Notes: generated from the letters alone by a model not told the origin. Counted from the stretch's first letter, positions 43,699 through 53,321 are shown. The stretch is 64,000 nt of DNA from Deltaproteobacteria bacterium RIFCSPHIGHO2_02_FULL_40_28 (GCA_001798135.1 MGRJ01000023.1:95239-159238), one strand, 5' to 3'. Program-made: numbers and translations.

Positions 43699-44350
43699 AA
43701 TTTTCAATCTCATCAAAATTTTTAAAAATTTTATCAGCGTTTTCAAGTTGTTCGGGAGGATAAGTATGGGCTAGGGCATAAACCGTCATCCTTGCCCTTT
43801 TAGCAGCTTCTATTCCTGCTTGTGAATCTTCAAGAACAAGACAATTTGCAGCAACAATTTTGGGATTATTTTTTTTAAGCCCCGATAAAGCTAATAGATA
43901 ACCTTCAGGATCTGGTTTTCCATGTTTGGTTTCATGAGCACTGATAATGATGGGGAAAAAAGAAAAAAGATTTGTTTCCTTTAATACGTATTCAATTTCG
44001 GATCTTAAGGCTCCAGAAACTATGGCTAGAGAAAAACTGTGGGATACTTTTTTGATAAATTCATCTACGCCTGGGAAAAGCCGAAGCTTGTTTTTGAGAG
44101 CAGGAAAGTAAAGTTTATTTTTTTTTTGGATGAGATCTTTTATTTTTTTGGGTGTTACATTTTTTTTAGAAGCTAAAAACACAGCTTCAATTAACCCTTT
44201 GTCGTCAAATCCCAAATATTTTTCCCAATAATCTTTTTCAGTTAAATCAATTTCTTCTTCTCTTAATATTTTTTTAAAAAGTTCAAAGTGAATGGCTTCA
44301 TCATCAATAATAAGGCCGTTAAAATCAAACAGACAGGCTTCAAATTTCAT
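43682..44350 (-). CDS. HAD-family phosphatase, beta-phosphoglucomutase-like
   Basis: 222 residues starting MKFEACLFDFNGLIIDDEAIH. Haloacid dehalogenase motifs: the nucleophile loop (here DFNG instead of the usual DxDG, so the second aspartate is Asn), a helical cap, VSGALRSEI (motif II), KHGKPDPEGY (motif III Lys) and VLEDSQAGIEAAKRA (motif IV). It starts on the hemB stop (ATGA) and so is co-translated. The Asn variant occurs in a known subgroup; it may shift activity from mutase to phosphatase. Substrate unknown. Confidence 0.85.
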   Translation of the reverse strand: MKFEACLFDFNGLIIDDEAIHFELFKKILREEEIDLTEKDYWEKYLGFDDKGLIEAVFLASKKNVTPKKIKDLIQKKNKLYFPALKNKLRLFPGVDEFIKKVSHSFSLAIVSGALRSEIEYVLKETNLFSFFPIIISAHETKHGKPDPEGYLLALSGLKKNNPKIVAANCLVLEDSQAGIEAAKRARMTVYALAHTYPPEQLENADKIFKNFDEIENFMKLY

Positions 44351-45318
44351 ACAAGCCTGGCCCATTCTTTTGCAAAATAAGATACAATCATTTGTGCCCC
44401 TGCTCTTTTAATAGCAACAAAACTTTCATGAATGAGTTCTTTTTTAGAATAGCCTGCATTTTGAGAGAGGGCATTAATCATCATGTATTCACCACTTACT
44501 TGATAAGCTGCCACAGGCAGAGAACTTGCTTGAGAAATTTTTGAGATAATATCCAAATAAAAAAGAGCTGGTTTAACAAGAAGAATATCGGCTCCTTGTT
44601 TTTCATCAAGCCTGGCCTCACGCAGAGCTTCTTTGGCGTTGGCATAATCCATTTGATAGTCCTTGCGATCACCAAATTGTATCTTAGATCTGGCAGCATC
44701 TCGAAAGGTAGCATACAAGGGTGAAGCATATTTAACTGCATAGCTCATGATGGGGGTATTGCTATATCCTTTTGTATCAAGGGCAGCACGAATGGCCCCA
44801 ATGCGTCCATCCATCATATCGGAAGGAGCTACCATGTCGGCTCCAGCTTTGGCATGACTCACCGCAACTTGGGATAAGATGTCCAAGGTAGCATCGTTAT
44901 CAACAGAGCCTTTTTTATTGATGAGTCCACAATGTCCATGGCTTGTATATTCACACAAACAAACATCCGAGATTACTAAAAGCTCGGGACATTTATTTTT
45001 AATGGCATCAATGGCTTTTTGTATAATTCCATTTGCAGCATGGGCATAACTTCCTTGGGAATTTTTTTTTTGTGGAATGCCAAAAAGAATAACAGCAGGG
45101 ATTCCAGCTTGGTAACAGGATTTAGCTTCAAGGGCGCAATCCTTTAAACTCCATTGATATTGGCCTGGCATGCTTGGAATTGGTTTTTTTGTTTTAAGCC
45201 CTTCCTTGATGAAGAGAGGTTGGATTAAATGTTTACTACTTACCGTTGTTTCGCTCACTAGGGCGCGCAAGTGAGAATTTATTCTTAATCTGCGAGGTCT
45301 TTGAATGAGAGTTTTCAT
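44347..45318 (-). CDS. hemB: Delta-aminolevulinic acid dehydratase (porphobilinogen synthase)
   Basis: Condenses two 5-aminolevulinate to porphobilinogen in heme synthesis. 323 residues with the metal-binding cysteine motif DVCLCEYTSHGHCG, IMSYAVKYASPLY and VAAYQVSGEYMM carrying the two active-site lysines, and the N-terminal arm RPRRLR. It overlaps mgtE by 4 bp and the HAD gene by 4 bp. Heme demand from the many cytochromes encoded in this window makes its presence fitting, although the operon is not linked to them. Confidence 0.97.
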   Translation of the reverse strand: MKTLIQRPRRLRINSHLRALVSETTVSSKHLIQPLFIKEGLKTKKPIPSMPGQYQWSLKDCALEAKSCYQAGIPAVILFGIPQKKNSQGSYAHAANGIIQKAIDAIKNKCPELLVISDVCLCEYTSHGHCGLINKKGSVDNDATLDILSQVAVSHAKAGADMVAPSDMMDGRIGAIRAALDTKGYSNTPIMSYAVKYASPLYATFRDAARSKIQFGDRKDYQMDYANAKEALREARLDEKQGADILLVKPALFYLDIISKISQASSLPVAAYQVSGEYMMINALSQNAGYSKKELIHESFVAIKRAGAQMIVSYFAKEWARLV

Positions 45319-46676
45319 ACTCCATGTCCTTCTAGATAGGTCATCATCAAAGTAGCAATTTCTAAAAGAAGACCAAAGGAAATAAAATCAGTAAACATGG
45401 TAATAATAACCGATGTCCCAACAGCGGGATCAAGTTTTAATCGTCTAAAGAGAAATGGAATAGCAGCACCAATGAAAGATCCCAAAATCAAAGCAAGAAT
45501 GGTGGAGGTAGAAAGAACAAAGCCAAGATACCAGTTTTGTTTCCAGAAAGCCCCGGCTAATCCCATCAAGAGCCCGCAAATAATACCAATCATGGCACCG
45601 CTCATGGTTTCTTTAAAAACCGCCTTATAGCCTTTAATAAATGAAAATTCATCGGTGGCCATGGCTCGTACCATCACAGTTAAACTTTGAATAGCGCCAT
45701 TACCCACAATATTGGAAATAATGGGTAGAAAAACAGCAAGGACTACCATGTTTTTGATTGATCCTTGAAAAAAACCAACCACGGTTGCAGCTAGGGCTGC
45801 TGTAAACAGATTCATAATCATCCAGGGAAGTCTTTTAGTAATTTTGATGACAATGGGAGTTAAGGCGCGATCTTGCCCAGATAATCCTGCTAAGTTATAA
45901 ATATCTTCTTCGGCTTCTTCTTTTACGATGTCGATAACATCATCAACAGTAATCACTCCCACCAACTCACGAGTGCGTGTAACCACAGGGATGGCCAGAA
46001 GATTGTAGCGTTCTACAATATGGGCAGCATGGGTTGCAGGTTCATCAGCAAAAACGGAAGTGACTTCTTGCCCCATGATATCACAAATTTTAGCGCCTGG
46101 TTTAGACATCACCAGGCCCCTTAATGATTGCACTCCTAAAAGATGCCCCTCATCATTGATAACGTAGATATAAAAAATACCTTCAATTTCTGGTTTATTT
46201 CGGAGGCTTTCAATAGCTTGTTCTACTGTCATATCAATGTGAACAACTAAGTAGTTAGAAGTCATCACCGATCCCGCAGAATTTTTGGGATAGATGAGAA
46301 GTTTTTCTAATTTTGATTTTTGATTTTCTGGGAGGAGGTCGATAATTTCTTTCCAGCGGGATTCAGGTAATTTTTCTAAAAGAAAAAAAGCATCATCACT
46401 TTCCATGCGAGAAAGCATGGAGGTTAGTTTATCATTTTCGATGGATTCTAAAATATCTGGAATCATAAACTCCGGGAGTTCCAGGAGGGTTTTCCCTGCT
46501 TTAGCTACCAAGAGAAGAGAATACAAAAGTCGTTTGGTATCACCGGGAGCCAGTTCCGAGAAAAGTATGGTAAGGTCTGTGGGATGAATTTTTTCGATCA
46601 TTCGGGCAATGTCACCCTCGGCGCCTGAATGAAGGAACTTTTTGATCATCTTAATTTGAGTTGGGTTCAAGGCCAT
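45315..46676 (-). CDS. mgtE: Magnesium transporter MgtE
   Basis: 453 residues: N-terminal superhelical domain (IEKIHPTDLTILFSEL), two CBS domains (YLVVHIDMTVEQAIESLR and SVFADEPATHAAHIV...PVVTRTRELVGVITVDDVIDI), a plug helix, and five transmembrane helices from about residue 285 with NIVGNGAIQSLTVMVRAMA, the pore region. MgtE is a Mg2+ channel gated by intracellular Mg2+. First gene of the mgtE-hemB-HAD operon. Confidence 0.96.
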   Translation of the reverse strand: MALNPTQIKMIKKFLHSGAEGDIARMIEKIHPTDLTILFSELAPGDTKRLLYSLLLVAKAGKTLLELPEFMIPDILESIENDKLTSMLSRMESDDAFFLLEKLPESRWKEIIDLLPENQKSKLEKLLIYPKNSAGSVMTSNYLVVHIDMTVEQAIESLRNKPEIEGIFYIYVINDEGHLLGVQSLRGLVMSKPGAKICDIMGQEVTSVFADEPATHAAHIVERYNLLAIPVVTRTRELVGVITVDDVIDIVKEEAEEDIYNLAGLSGQDRALTPIVIKITKRLPWMIMNLFTAALAATVVGFFQGSIKNMVVLAVFLPIISNIVGNGAIQSLTVMVRAMATDEFSFIKGYKAVFKETMSGAMIGIICGLLMGLAGAFWKQNWYLGFVLSTSTILALILGSFIGAAIPFLFRRLKLDPAVGTSVIITMFTDFISFGLLLEIATLMMTYLEGHGV

Positions 46677-46753
46677 ATCTTATTTTTACCCTTTTTTAGC
46701 AGGAACATCAACGAACTCTTTACTTTGCTGCCTGATTTTGATTGATTGCCCTC

Positions 46754-47512
46754 ATGAAATTGGCTTGTTGGAACGTTAATGGAATTCGCTCTATTCTCAC
46801 AAAGGGGTTTTTAAACTATGTCTGTGATGAAAACCCCGATATTCTTTGCTTGCAAGAAACCAAGGCTCATCCCGATCAGGTTGATCTAGTCCTGCCCAAT
46901 TATGAGCATCATTTTTGGAATTCAGCTCAAAAAAAAGGTTATTCTGGAACAGCCGTATTTTCAAAAAAAGAGCCTCTTGCTTTTTTTTATGGCATGGGAA
47001 TAGAAAAACACGATTTAGAAGGGCGCATCATTACTCTCGAATTTGATGCCCACTTTTTAGTGAATGTGTATACGCCCAACTCCAAAAGAGAGTTAGAGCG
47101 GCTTAATTATCGCATGGGATGGGATAGGGATTTTTTACAGTTTTTAAAAAAATTGGAAAAAAAGAAACCAGTGATATTTTGTGGTGATCTTAATGTAGCC
47201 CACAAAGAAATTGATTTGGCTAATCCTAAAACAAATCACCGTAATGCTGGTTTTACTGATGAAGAAAGAGAAGGATTTGATCATTTAATGCAAGCTGGTT
47301 TTACAGATTCTTTTCGTCATTTTAATCAAGATCCCGGGCATTATACCTGGTGGAGTTATTTTGCAAATTCCAGAGCCAGAAATATTGGATGGCGTATCGA
47401 TTATTTTTGTCTCTCTAAAAACCTTGTCCCCCATATGAAAGCCGCTGGTATTCGGCCAAAGATCATGGGTTCAGACCATTGTCCTGTTTTTTTAGAGGTG
47501 AAAGGGCTTTAA
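46754..47512 (+). CDS. xth: Exodeoxyribonuclease III / AP endonuclease
   Basis: 252 residues of the EEP nuclease family; cuts at abasic sites and removes 3' blocks. Motifs: ACWNVNGIRS, CLQETKAH (metal Glu), SGTAVFSK, VNVYTPNS, FCGDLNVAHKEIDLANPK (Asp and Asn), and GSDHCPVFLEV (Asp-His). The ATG at 46754 gives the standard MKLACWN start; an in-frame TTG at 46742 is less likely. Confidence 0.96.
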   Translation: MKLACWNVNGIRSILTKGFLNYVCDENPDILCLQETKAHPDQVDLVLPNYEHHFWNSAQKKGYSGTAVFSKKEPLAFFYGMGIEKHDLEGRIITLEFDAHFLVNVYTPNSKRELERLNYRMGWDRDFLQFLKKLEKKKPVIFCGDLNVAHKEIDLANPKTNHRNAGFTDEEREGFDHLMQAGFTDSFRHFNQDPGHYTWWSYFANSRARNIGWRIDYFCLSKNLVPHMKAAGIRPKIMGSDHCPVFLEVKGL

Positions 47513-47518
47513 TTTTTC

Positions 47519-48388
47519 ATGCAAACCAAAAAAATCACCCTTAATGGTATTAAGCATCAGGTTTATTTTTGGGGAAAAGAAAATAAACCAAAATTATTTT
47601 TTCTTCATGGTTGGTTGGATACTGGGGCCAGCTTTCAATTTGTATGCGATGAACTACAGAAAGATTTTTTTTGTATTGCCCCAGATCTTCGGGGATATGG
47701 AAAAAGCGCACATACTTCTAATCCCTTGGGTTATTTTTTTTACGAATACATAGCTGATATTGCATGCCTCTTTGATTATTTTTCATCTCAAAAACCAGTA
47801 AGGCTTGTGGGGCATTCTCTTGGTGGGCATCTTGCCTCGATGTATGCGGGCACTTATCCCCATCGGTTAAGTCATCTGGCAAATTTAGAAGGTTTTGGGG
47901 TAACAGATCATTCTGAAAGTGAAGCGCCTCTTAAATTACGTCAATGGTTAGAAAGTAAAACGGGCAAGGGTTTTCATATTTATCCAAGCAGGGAAGCTTT
48001 TGCCTTAAGGTTAGTAGCTAATAATCCTCGTTTAACCTTGGATCGGGCTAAAAAAATTACCCCTTTTCTTTGTAAGAAAATGAAGGGGGGGTATCAAATG
48101 GCGGCGGATTTTAAGCATCGCATGCCCAATCCTCATTTGTTTCAAATGAATCAAATTATTCCATTTTGGGAGGCCATTTCTGCCAAATGTTTGCTTTTAA
48201 TGGGAGAGAGTACCGAAATGCGGGCCTGGATTAAAACACATCATAGTTTGAAAGAAGAAATTACAAGACGCTTAAAACATTTTCCTAAGGGGTCACCGCT
48301 GGTTACGCTTAAGGGATGCGGGCATATGATGCATCTCGAAAAACCAAAAGAGCTAGCCCAAATTATTTTGGATTTTGTAAAAGACTAA
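47519..48388 (+). CDS. Alpha/beta hydrolase
   Basis: 289 residues. HGWLDTGASF forms the oxyanion-hole loop, APDLRGYGKS the following strand, LVGHSLGGHLASMYA contains the nucleophile Ser, and GCGHMMHLEKP the catalytic His. A lid of helices lies between. Six bases after xth and probably in its operon. The likely substrates are small esters; nothing narrows it. Confidence 0.85.
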   Translation: MQTKKITLNGIKHQVYFWGKENKPKLFFLHGWLDTGASFQFVCDELQKDFFCIAPDLRGYGKSAHTSNPLGYFFYEYIADIACLFDYFSSQKPVRLVGHSLGGHLASMYAGTYPHRLSHLANLEGFGVTDHSESEAPLKLRQWLESKTGKGFHIYPSREAFALRLVANNPRLTLDRAKKITPFLCKKMKGGYQMAADFKHRMPNPHLFQMNQIIPFWEAISAKCLLLMGESTEMRAWIKTHHSLKEEITRRLKHFPKGSPLVTLKGCGHMMHLEKPKELAQIILDFVKD

Positions 48389-48413
48389 GAAATACCCCTC
48401 CCCGGCTTTTGCA

Positions 48414-49049
48414 CTATTCCAATCCAATATTAAATTTCATGGATATAATGATCTCCTCGATTTTTTTTCTTTCTTCTGAAGTTTGATAAATGGCAATTAA
48501 ATTTAAAAAATATTCTCTTCTGATTGTTGTAAAATGAATCTGGTAAATAGGCTTGGTATACAGCATCGATTTTCCTTCTAAAACATCAAACATCACCCCA
48601 TCAATTTTTGTCATACTGATGGATTTATCAAACTGATAAGGGGGTTCAAACTTTATCAGTAAGCTCTTTACCTTCTCTAAGTAGTTTTTGCGGTTTATAG
48701 TTGTTGCAAACCAATGGGTTTTTTCGGCAGTGATGAGAAAAGAAGCATTAAAACTAGCGGGTGGGCCTGCTTTTTTGGCAAAAATACTGGCAAGAGTGAT
48801 AATTTCTTGCTGAGAAGGATTAAGCCATTTTTCGAAAGTTTTTAATTGCTGCGGATTTAATTTTGAATTTTTAAGATAGTCAGCAATTTTTTCACTTTGA
48901 AAATGCCATTCTGATGGGATGATTAATTGAAAACCAAAATAATTGTGATAATAAGTGTTGCCTTCTCTATGTCCTAAATCTGGGATTTGATGCAGGTAGT
49001 GGCAATGCCAAGAAAAAAGAGCCATGAAAAAAAACAAAATAAATTTCAT
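48414..49049 (-). CDS. Exported hypothetical protein
   Basis: 211 residues. N-terminal hydrophobic signal (FILFFFMALFSWHC); the Cys context does not fit a lipobox. The rest is a mixed alpha/beta domain (YYHNYFGFQLIIPSEWHFQS), a start seen in several families of small periplasmic proteins. Not recognised. It is transcribed against the hydrolase and divergent from aroC. Confidence 0.6.
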   Translation of the reverse strand: MKFILFFFMALFSWHCHYLHQIPDLGHREGNTYYHNYFGFQLIIPSEWHFQSEKIADYLKNSKLNPQQLKTFEKWLNPSQQEIITLASIFAKKAGPPASFNASFLITAEKTHWFATTINRKNYLEKVKSLLIKFEPPYQFDKSISMTKIDGVMFDVLEGKSMLYTKPIYQIHFTTIRREYFLNLIAIYQTSEERKKIEEIIISMKFNIGLE

Positions 49050-49107
49050 TCTTTTTCATTGGAACATCGCGTGACAAAAATCAAGGAAGAAGCTAGAATA
49101 TCCAGTC

Positions 49108-50190
49108 ATGGCAGGAAATAGTTTTGGTCAATCTTTTAGAATTACCACTGCTGGTGAAAGCCATGGGCCTGGGAATGTGGTGATTATTGATGGTGTACCA
49201 CCTGGCATTCCTCTTCTCGAAAAGGATTTTCTTTTTGATTTAAGTCGAAGGCGTCCCGGACAATCTAAAATTACAACTCAAAGAAAAGAAGCTGATACCC
49301 CCGAAATTTTATCTGGTGTTTTTGAAGGAAAAACAACAGGCACCTCACTTTCTATTTTAATTCGCAACCAAGATCAGCGCTCCAAAGATTACGAAGATAT
49401 CAAAGACAAATATCGTCCTGGTCATGCCGATTTTACCTTTGATGCCAAATATGGGTTTAGAGACTATCGTGGCGGTGGAAGAGCCAGCGCCAGGGAAACC
49501 GTGGTACGTGTGGCTGCGGGGGTGGTGGCTAAAAAAATTCTAGCACGTGCCGGGGTTGTAGTTGTGGGGTATGTAAAACAAATAGGTCCTTTAGTGGCCA
49601 CTATTCCTCATCCTGAAAAAATAACTCTTTCGGAAGTAGAATCCAATATTGTGAGATGTCCTGATGTAGAAATGGCTCCTCAAATGATAGCTCTTATTGA
49701 TGAAGTGAGAAAAAATGTGGATTCAATAGGAGGAGTAGCTGAAATTGTAACCAAAGGAATTCCTGCTGGTTGGGGAGAACCTGTTTTCGACAAATTAAAA
49801 GCCGATTTAGCCAAGGGTCTTTTTAGTTTACCTGCAGTGATGGGTGTAGAATATGGGGAAGGTTTTAATGTAGCTACCCTGCGGGGAAGCGAAAATAATG
49901 ATTATTTCATTTCAAAAAGAGGAAAAATTACCACTCAAACAAACAGGCATGGGGGCATGCTTGGGGGAATTTCTTCCGGGTTACCACTGGTGCTTCGTTG
50001 TGCGATTAAACCAACCAGTTCTTTAGCAAGGCCACAACCTACAGTGACTAGAAAAGGCAAGAAAACAACTATTCAAACCAAGGGACGTCACGATCCCTGC
50101 CTTCTCCCACGCTTTATTCCCATGGGAGAGGCCATGGTAGCTATTACCCTGGCCGACCACTATCTTCGGTATCAATCTTGTCGTATCTAA
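49108..50190 (+). CDS. aroC: Chorismate synthase
   Basis: Last shikimate pathway step, producing chorismate with reduced FMN. 360 residues with the N-terminal [45 protein letters not shown], and the [20 protein letters not shown] stretch, all typical. C-terminal [20 protein letters not shown] carries the FMN-binding Arg-His-Asp region. Complete and canonical. Confidence 0.97.
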   Translation: MAGNSFGQSFRITTAGESHGPGNVVIIDGVPPGIPLLEKDFLFDLSRRRPGQSKITTQRKEADTPEILSGVFEGKTTGTSLSILIRNQDQRSKDYEDIKDKYRPGHADFTFDAKYGFRDYRGGGRASARETVVRVAAGVVAKKILARAGVVVVGYVKQIGPLVATIPHPEKITLSEVESNIVRCPDVEMAPQMIALIDEVRKNVDSIGGVAEIVTKGIPAGWGEPVFDKLKADLAKGLFSLPAVMGVEYGEGFNVATLRGSENNDYFISKRGKITTQTNRHGGMLGGISSGLPLVLRCAIKPTSSLARPQPTVTRKGKKTTIQTKGRHDPCLLPRFIPMGEAMVAITLADHYLRYQSCRI

Positions 50191-50209
50191 ATATTTTTGA
50201 ACAGCGCTC

Positions 50210-50788
50210 TTAAGTTCTTACCATAAAGGCGGAAAGATCCATCGAATATTGAGCGCTTAAGCGGGTAAAGATGTTATTGGTGAAGGGGCCAACAGCGGGA
50301 TCAACAGTTAAAGTGCCTGGAGGAAAATCAACAGAGATTCTTGCACCACTCATGGCATCGTTAATGGCAGAGTGAGATCCAGTGTGTTTGGGATCTTCCA
50401 TCAGCTTTTGAATACTTGTTCCAATATCCTTGTCATCCATAATGTACCAATGCAGGAGTTCCATACAAATAGCATAAGCATAAATTTCATCACTTGAACC
50501 GGAAAAGGAAACCTTATATTGCTGGCGGGGTTTAAAGTCGTTTCCAGTATTTACATAGCTCATATTTATTTTAGCTTGTCCTGTGGGAGTTCTGGCAGCC
50601 AAGGCACTTATCTGATCGAGTGCCTGATAGAAATCAACACACTCAGAAGTGAAGCCTCTTTTTTCAAGACAAATACTGGTTGCTGTATCCGACCCATAGA
50701 GAGGCCATATTTCTTTAAAATTCCCATCACCCTTACCATCCAGGCGATCTATGCGGTCGTTAATAGTTCTTGCTGTAGTTCCATCCAT
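50210..50788 (-). CDS. Hypothetical protein
   Basis: 192 residues, not recognised. No signal peptide or membrane segment. An LDGKGDGNF stretch near the N-terminus resembles a short Ca-binding loop; the centre is helical with the sequence YAICMELLHWYIMDD. No ribosome site is seen before the ATG. Function unknown. Confidence 0.5.
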   Translation of the reverse strand: MDGTTARTINDRIDRLDGKGDGNFKEIWPLYGSDTATSICLEKRGFTSECVDFYQALDQISALAARTPTGQAKINMSYVNTGNDFKPRQQYKVSFSGSSDEIYAYAICMELLHWYIMDDKDIGTSIQKLMEDPKHTGSHSAINDAMSGARISVDFPPGTLTVDPAVGPFTNNIFTRLSAQYSMDLSAFMVRT

Positions 50789-50885
50789 TTTTGTTTACTC
50801 ATTTTTACAAAATGATACACTGCGTTATAATCCCTTATCGCCAATAACATAAAAGGGTTGTGAAAAAAAGATAAAAGTGCCAAAA

Positions 50886-51053
50886 ATGTCTAAAGTTATG
50901 GGAAGTACCCAGATTTATTTAGGTTTTATAGGGGCTGGCCAAAATACCCGTGAAAAACATCTCGCTTTAATTGATGTTTCAAAGATTTTTGTATTGTTTT
51001 TTGAAGATCAAAAGAATATCCAGATAACCTATGACTTTCAAGCCGCTCGATAA
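50886..51053 (+). pseudogene. N-terminal remnant resembling a Gfo/Idh/MocA oxidoreductase
   Basis: A 55-residue frame beginning MSKVMGSTQIYLGFIGAGQN then TREKHLALIDVSK. GFIGAGQNTREKHL matches the Rossmann start of Gfo/Idh/MocA dehydrogenases (GFIGAGxNTRxxHI). It ends within the start of pdxH in another frame. The rest of such an enzyme (about 300 residues) is absent, so this is a leftover or a chance resemblance. Confidence 0.35.
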
Positions 51054-51642
51054 AAAAGATTTAAACCCAGATCCAACGGATCAATTTGCATCTTGGTTTG
51101 AAGAAGCCACCCAAACTAAATCCATTTGCTTACCGGAAGCTTTTTGTCTTTCTACCACCTCCCCCAAGGGAGACCCAGAGGGGCGTATGGTGCTTTTAAA
51201 AGGTTTTGATTCAACAGGATTTGTTTTTTATACCAATGCGCATTCTGCTAAGGGGTGCAGTTTAAAAAAAGAACCCAGAGCAGCCCTTACTTTTTATTGG
51301 AGTGAATTAGGCAAACAAATTCGAATTCATGGAAAAACTAAAAGAACAAGCGTGGATGAAGCCGATGCTTATTTTGCAACAAGGCCAAAAGAAAGCCAAA
51401 TTGGAGCTTGGGCTTCGCTGCAAAGTGAAGTGTTAGAATCACGGGATATTCTCGAAAAACGCTTTGATGAATTTTCGAAAAAATTTGAAGGGCAAGTGGT
51501 ACCTCGTCCTCCCCATTGGGTAGGATATTGCTTGGTTCCCCATCTTTTCGAGTTTTGGCAAGAACGCCCTAACAGACTACACGACCGATTTTGTTATCAG
51601 AAAATAGCCTCTGGCTGGACCCTTACAAGGCTTTATCCTTAA
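51031..51642 (+). CDS. pdxH: Pyridoxamine/pyridoxine 5'-phosphate oxidase
   Basis: Makes pyridoxal phosphate from PNP or PMP with FMN and O2. 203 residues with DPTDQFASWFEEA, GRMVLLKGFDSTGFVFYTN, SAKGCSLKKEPRAALTFYW, and RPKESQIGAWAS; C-terminal FWQERPNRLHDRFCYQ carries the substrate-binding Arg-x-His and ends with RLYP. Complete. Confidence 0.97.
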   Translation: MTFKPLDKKDLNPDPTDQFASWFEEATQTKSICLPEAFCLSTTSPKGDPEGRMVLLKGFDSTGFVFYTNAHSAKGCSLKKEPRAALTFYWSELGKQIRIHGKTKRTSVDEADAYFATRPKESQIGAWASLQSEVLESRDILEKRFDEFSKKFEGQVVPRPPHWVGYCLVPHLFEFWQERPNRLHDRFCYQKIASGWTLTRLYP

Positions 51643-51662
51643 ACAATAACCCAACCTTAGGA

Positions 51663-51992
51663 TTACAAATCAAAAAGAATTTTTAAGTGGGAACGTATTT
51701 TTTTTCTTTCCGGGGATCCAAGCTTACCTAGTTTTTTAAGTACAAGGCGTTTATCGAGAGTGGCAATCTTTGAAAGTCTGATGACAGAAGCAAGCAGTAA
51801 ACCACATTGCTTCCAGGAAGATACCACAAAATCATAGGCATCTCTGGCATCCCCGCTCGTGATCCGGGCAATGATAAAATCATAATCTCCCGTATCTGCT
51901 AGTACAACTGCTGGTCTTTTTTTAACTTCTGAAAGATGGAAATAAGGAAATGCGTTAAGAAGAACAATGTCACCAAATTCAAAGCGTGTCAT
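51663..51992 (-). CDS. PemK/MazF-family endoribonuclease toxin
   Basis: 109 residues from MTRFEFGDIVLLNAFPYFH. The strand start GDIVLLNAFPY and KKRPAVVLADTGDYDFII match the MazF/PemK fold, and DARDAYDFVVSSW and SVIRLSKIATLD are the later strands and the Ser-containing stretch. MazF toxins cut single-stranded mRNA. The gene begins inside the antitoxin gene (14 bp overlap). Confidence 0.85.
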   Translation of the reverse strand: MTRFEFGDIVLLNAFPYFHLSEVKKRPAVVLADTGDYDFIIARITSGDARDAYDFVVSSWKQCGLLLASVIRLSKIATLDKRLVLKKLGKLGSPERKKIRSHLKILFDL

Positions 51993-52215
51993 AAATACTG
52001 TCTTTTTCTTCGTCGTCTTCAAAAAAGGCCTGCGTGGTTAATTTTTGCCAATTATCTTCGTCGGAAAGACGTTTTTTTTCTTCAATGAGATGTTGTCTCA
52101 AGATTCCTGAAACAGCCTGGGAAAAGGACCAACGGTTTTTTTTAGCGATGGTTTCAATGGGCTTTCGCAGGAGTTTTTCTTCTTTTTTTGAGATGTAAAT
52201 AGACCAGTAACTCAT
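51979..52215 (-). CDS. Antitoxin for the PemK/MazF toxin
   Basis: 78 residues: a helix-rich N-terminal region with IYISKKEEKLLRKPIETIAK then KNRWSFSQAVSGIL, likely a ribbon-helix-helix DNA-binding domain, and an acidic C-terminal tail (EDDEEKDSIYD) that would bind the toxin. It is the first gene of the pair. The region upstream is a repeat of short atatatgaga units (52200-52235), which may hold the operator. Confidence 0.8.
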   Translation of the reverse strand: MSYWSIYISKKEEKLLRKPIETIAKKNRWSFSQAVSGILRQHLIEEKKRLSDEDNWQKLTTQAFFEDDEEKDSIYDTL

Positions 52216-52263
52216 ATATATGAGAATATATGAGATTCAATGATATGTCAAGACGGAGGCTTT

Positions 52264-53232
52264 TTAATTCCCCAACACATAATTGAAAATAAGAGGGGCT
52301 ACAATAGAGGCATCGGATTCGATGATAAAGCTTGGAGTTTCTTTTCCTAACTTTCCCCAGGAAATTTTTTCATTGGGAACAGCTCCGCTATACGAGCCAT
52401 AGGATGTAGTGGAATCACTGATTTGGCAAAAATATCCCCACAGCTTGCAATCTTTTTGTAAATCTTGGTGGATTAACGGAACCACGCAAATAGGAAAATC
52501 ACCGGCAATACCCCCACCAATTTGAAAAAATCCCATAGAGTTTTTGGAAGTATTTTCTAAATACCAATCGATAAAATGATTCATTTGTTCTGCTCCGCTT
52601 TTCACAATACTAAAGCGTTTAATATTTCCCAGGCGATTATGAGCTACAAAAACATTTCCGCAGGTGGAGTCTTCCCAGCCTGGAGTGTAAATGGGAATTT
52701 TTTTCTCATGGGCAGCCAACACCCAGGAATATTCTGGATTACCCTCGTAGTGTTGTTTAAGCTCGCCCGAGTCGATCATTTGATAGAGGTATTCGTAGGG
52801 GAAATAACTTTTTCCCTCGGTATCAGCTTTTTGCCAAACTTTCAGAAGGCTTTCTTCGATGCGACGAATAGCTTCTTCTTCGGGAATGCAGGTATCTGTT
52901 ACACGATTAAAACCATTTTCTCTAAGATCGAGTTCTTCTTGAGCTTGCAGCGAGCGATATCCAGGGATTCTTTTGTAATGTTTATGAGCCACTAAATTGT
53001 AGATATCTTCTTCCAAATTAGCACCAGTGGTACAAATGCCGTGGATTTTTCCTTTACGAATCATTTCAGCTAAGGAAATTCCAAGCTCTGCTGTGCTCAT
53101 AGCCCCAGCCATGGCCAAAAACATTTTTCCACCTTGATCAATCAGTTTAATCCAGGCTTCAGCAGCATCAACGGTAACAGCAGAGTTAAAATGCCGATAA
53201 TTTAATTTCATGAAGGATTTAATTTGTCCCAT
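52264..53232 (-). CDS. Deoxyhypusine-synthase-like protein
   Basis: 322 residues of the deoxyhypusine synthase family: GKMFLAMAGAMSTAELG (NAD binding), GICTTGANLEEDIYNL, IYTPGWEDSTCGNVF, FFQIGGGIAGDFPI, and SGAVPNEKISWGKL, where the Lys corresponds to the enzyme-intermediate lysine. The start at 53232 is supported by AAAGGAG; the frame continues 18 residues upstream. Bacteria lack eIF5A, so bacterial members may make homospermidine or modify another substrate. Function inferred from family only. Confidence 0.88.
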   Translation of the reverse strand: MGQIKSFMKLNYRHFNSAVTVDAAEAWIKLIDQGGKMFLAMAGAMSTAELGISLAEMIRKGKIHGICTTGANLEEDIYNLVAHKHYKRIPGYRSLQAQEELDLRENGFNRVTDTCIPEEEAIRRIEESLLKVWQKADTEGKSYFPYEYLYQMIDSGELKQHYEGNPEYSWVLAAHEKKIPIYTPGWEDSTCGNVFVAHNRLGNIKRFSIVKSGAEQMNHFIDWYLENTSKNSMGFFQIGGGIAGDFPICVVPLIHQDLQKDCKLWGYFCQISDSTTSYGSYSGAVPNEKISWGKLGKETPSFIIESDASIVAPLIFNYVLGN

Positions 53233-53321
53233 GCGTACTCCTTTTAAAAAAGAAAAAGAGTTAACATCGGGTTTAGTTTGAATCAAGAGGAAAGGATTAA
53301 TCGGATGAGGCAGTCACATGT

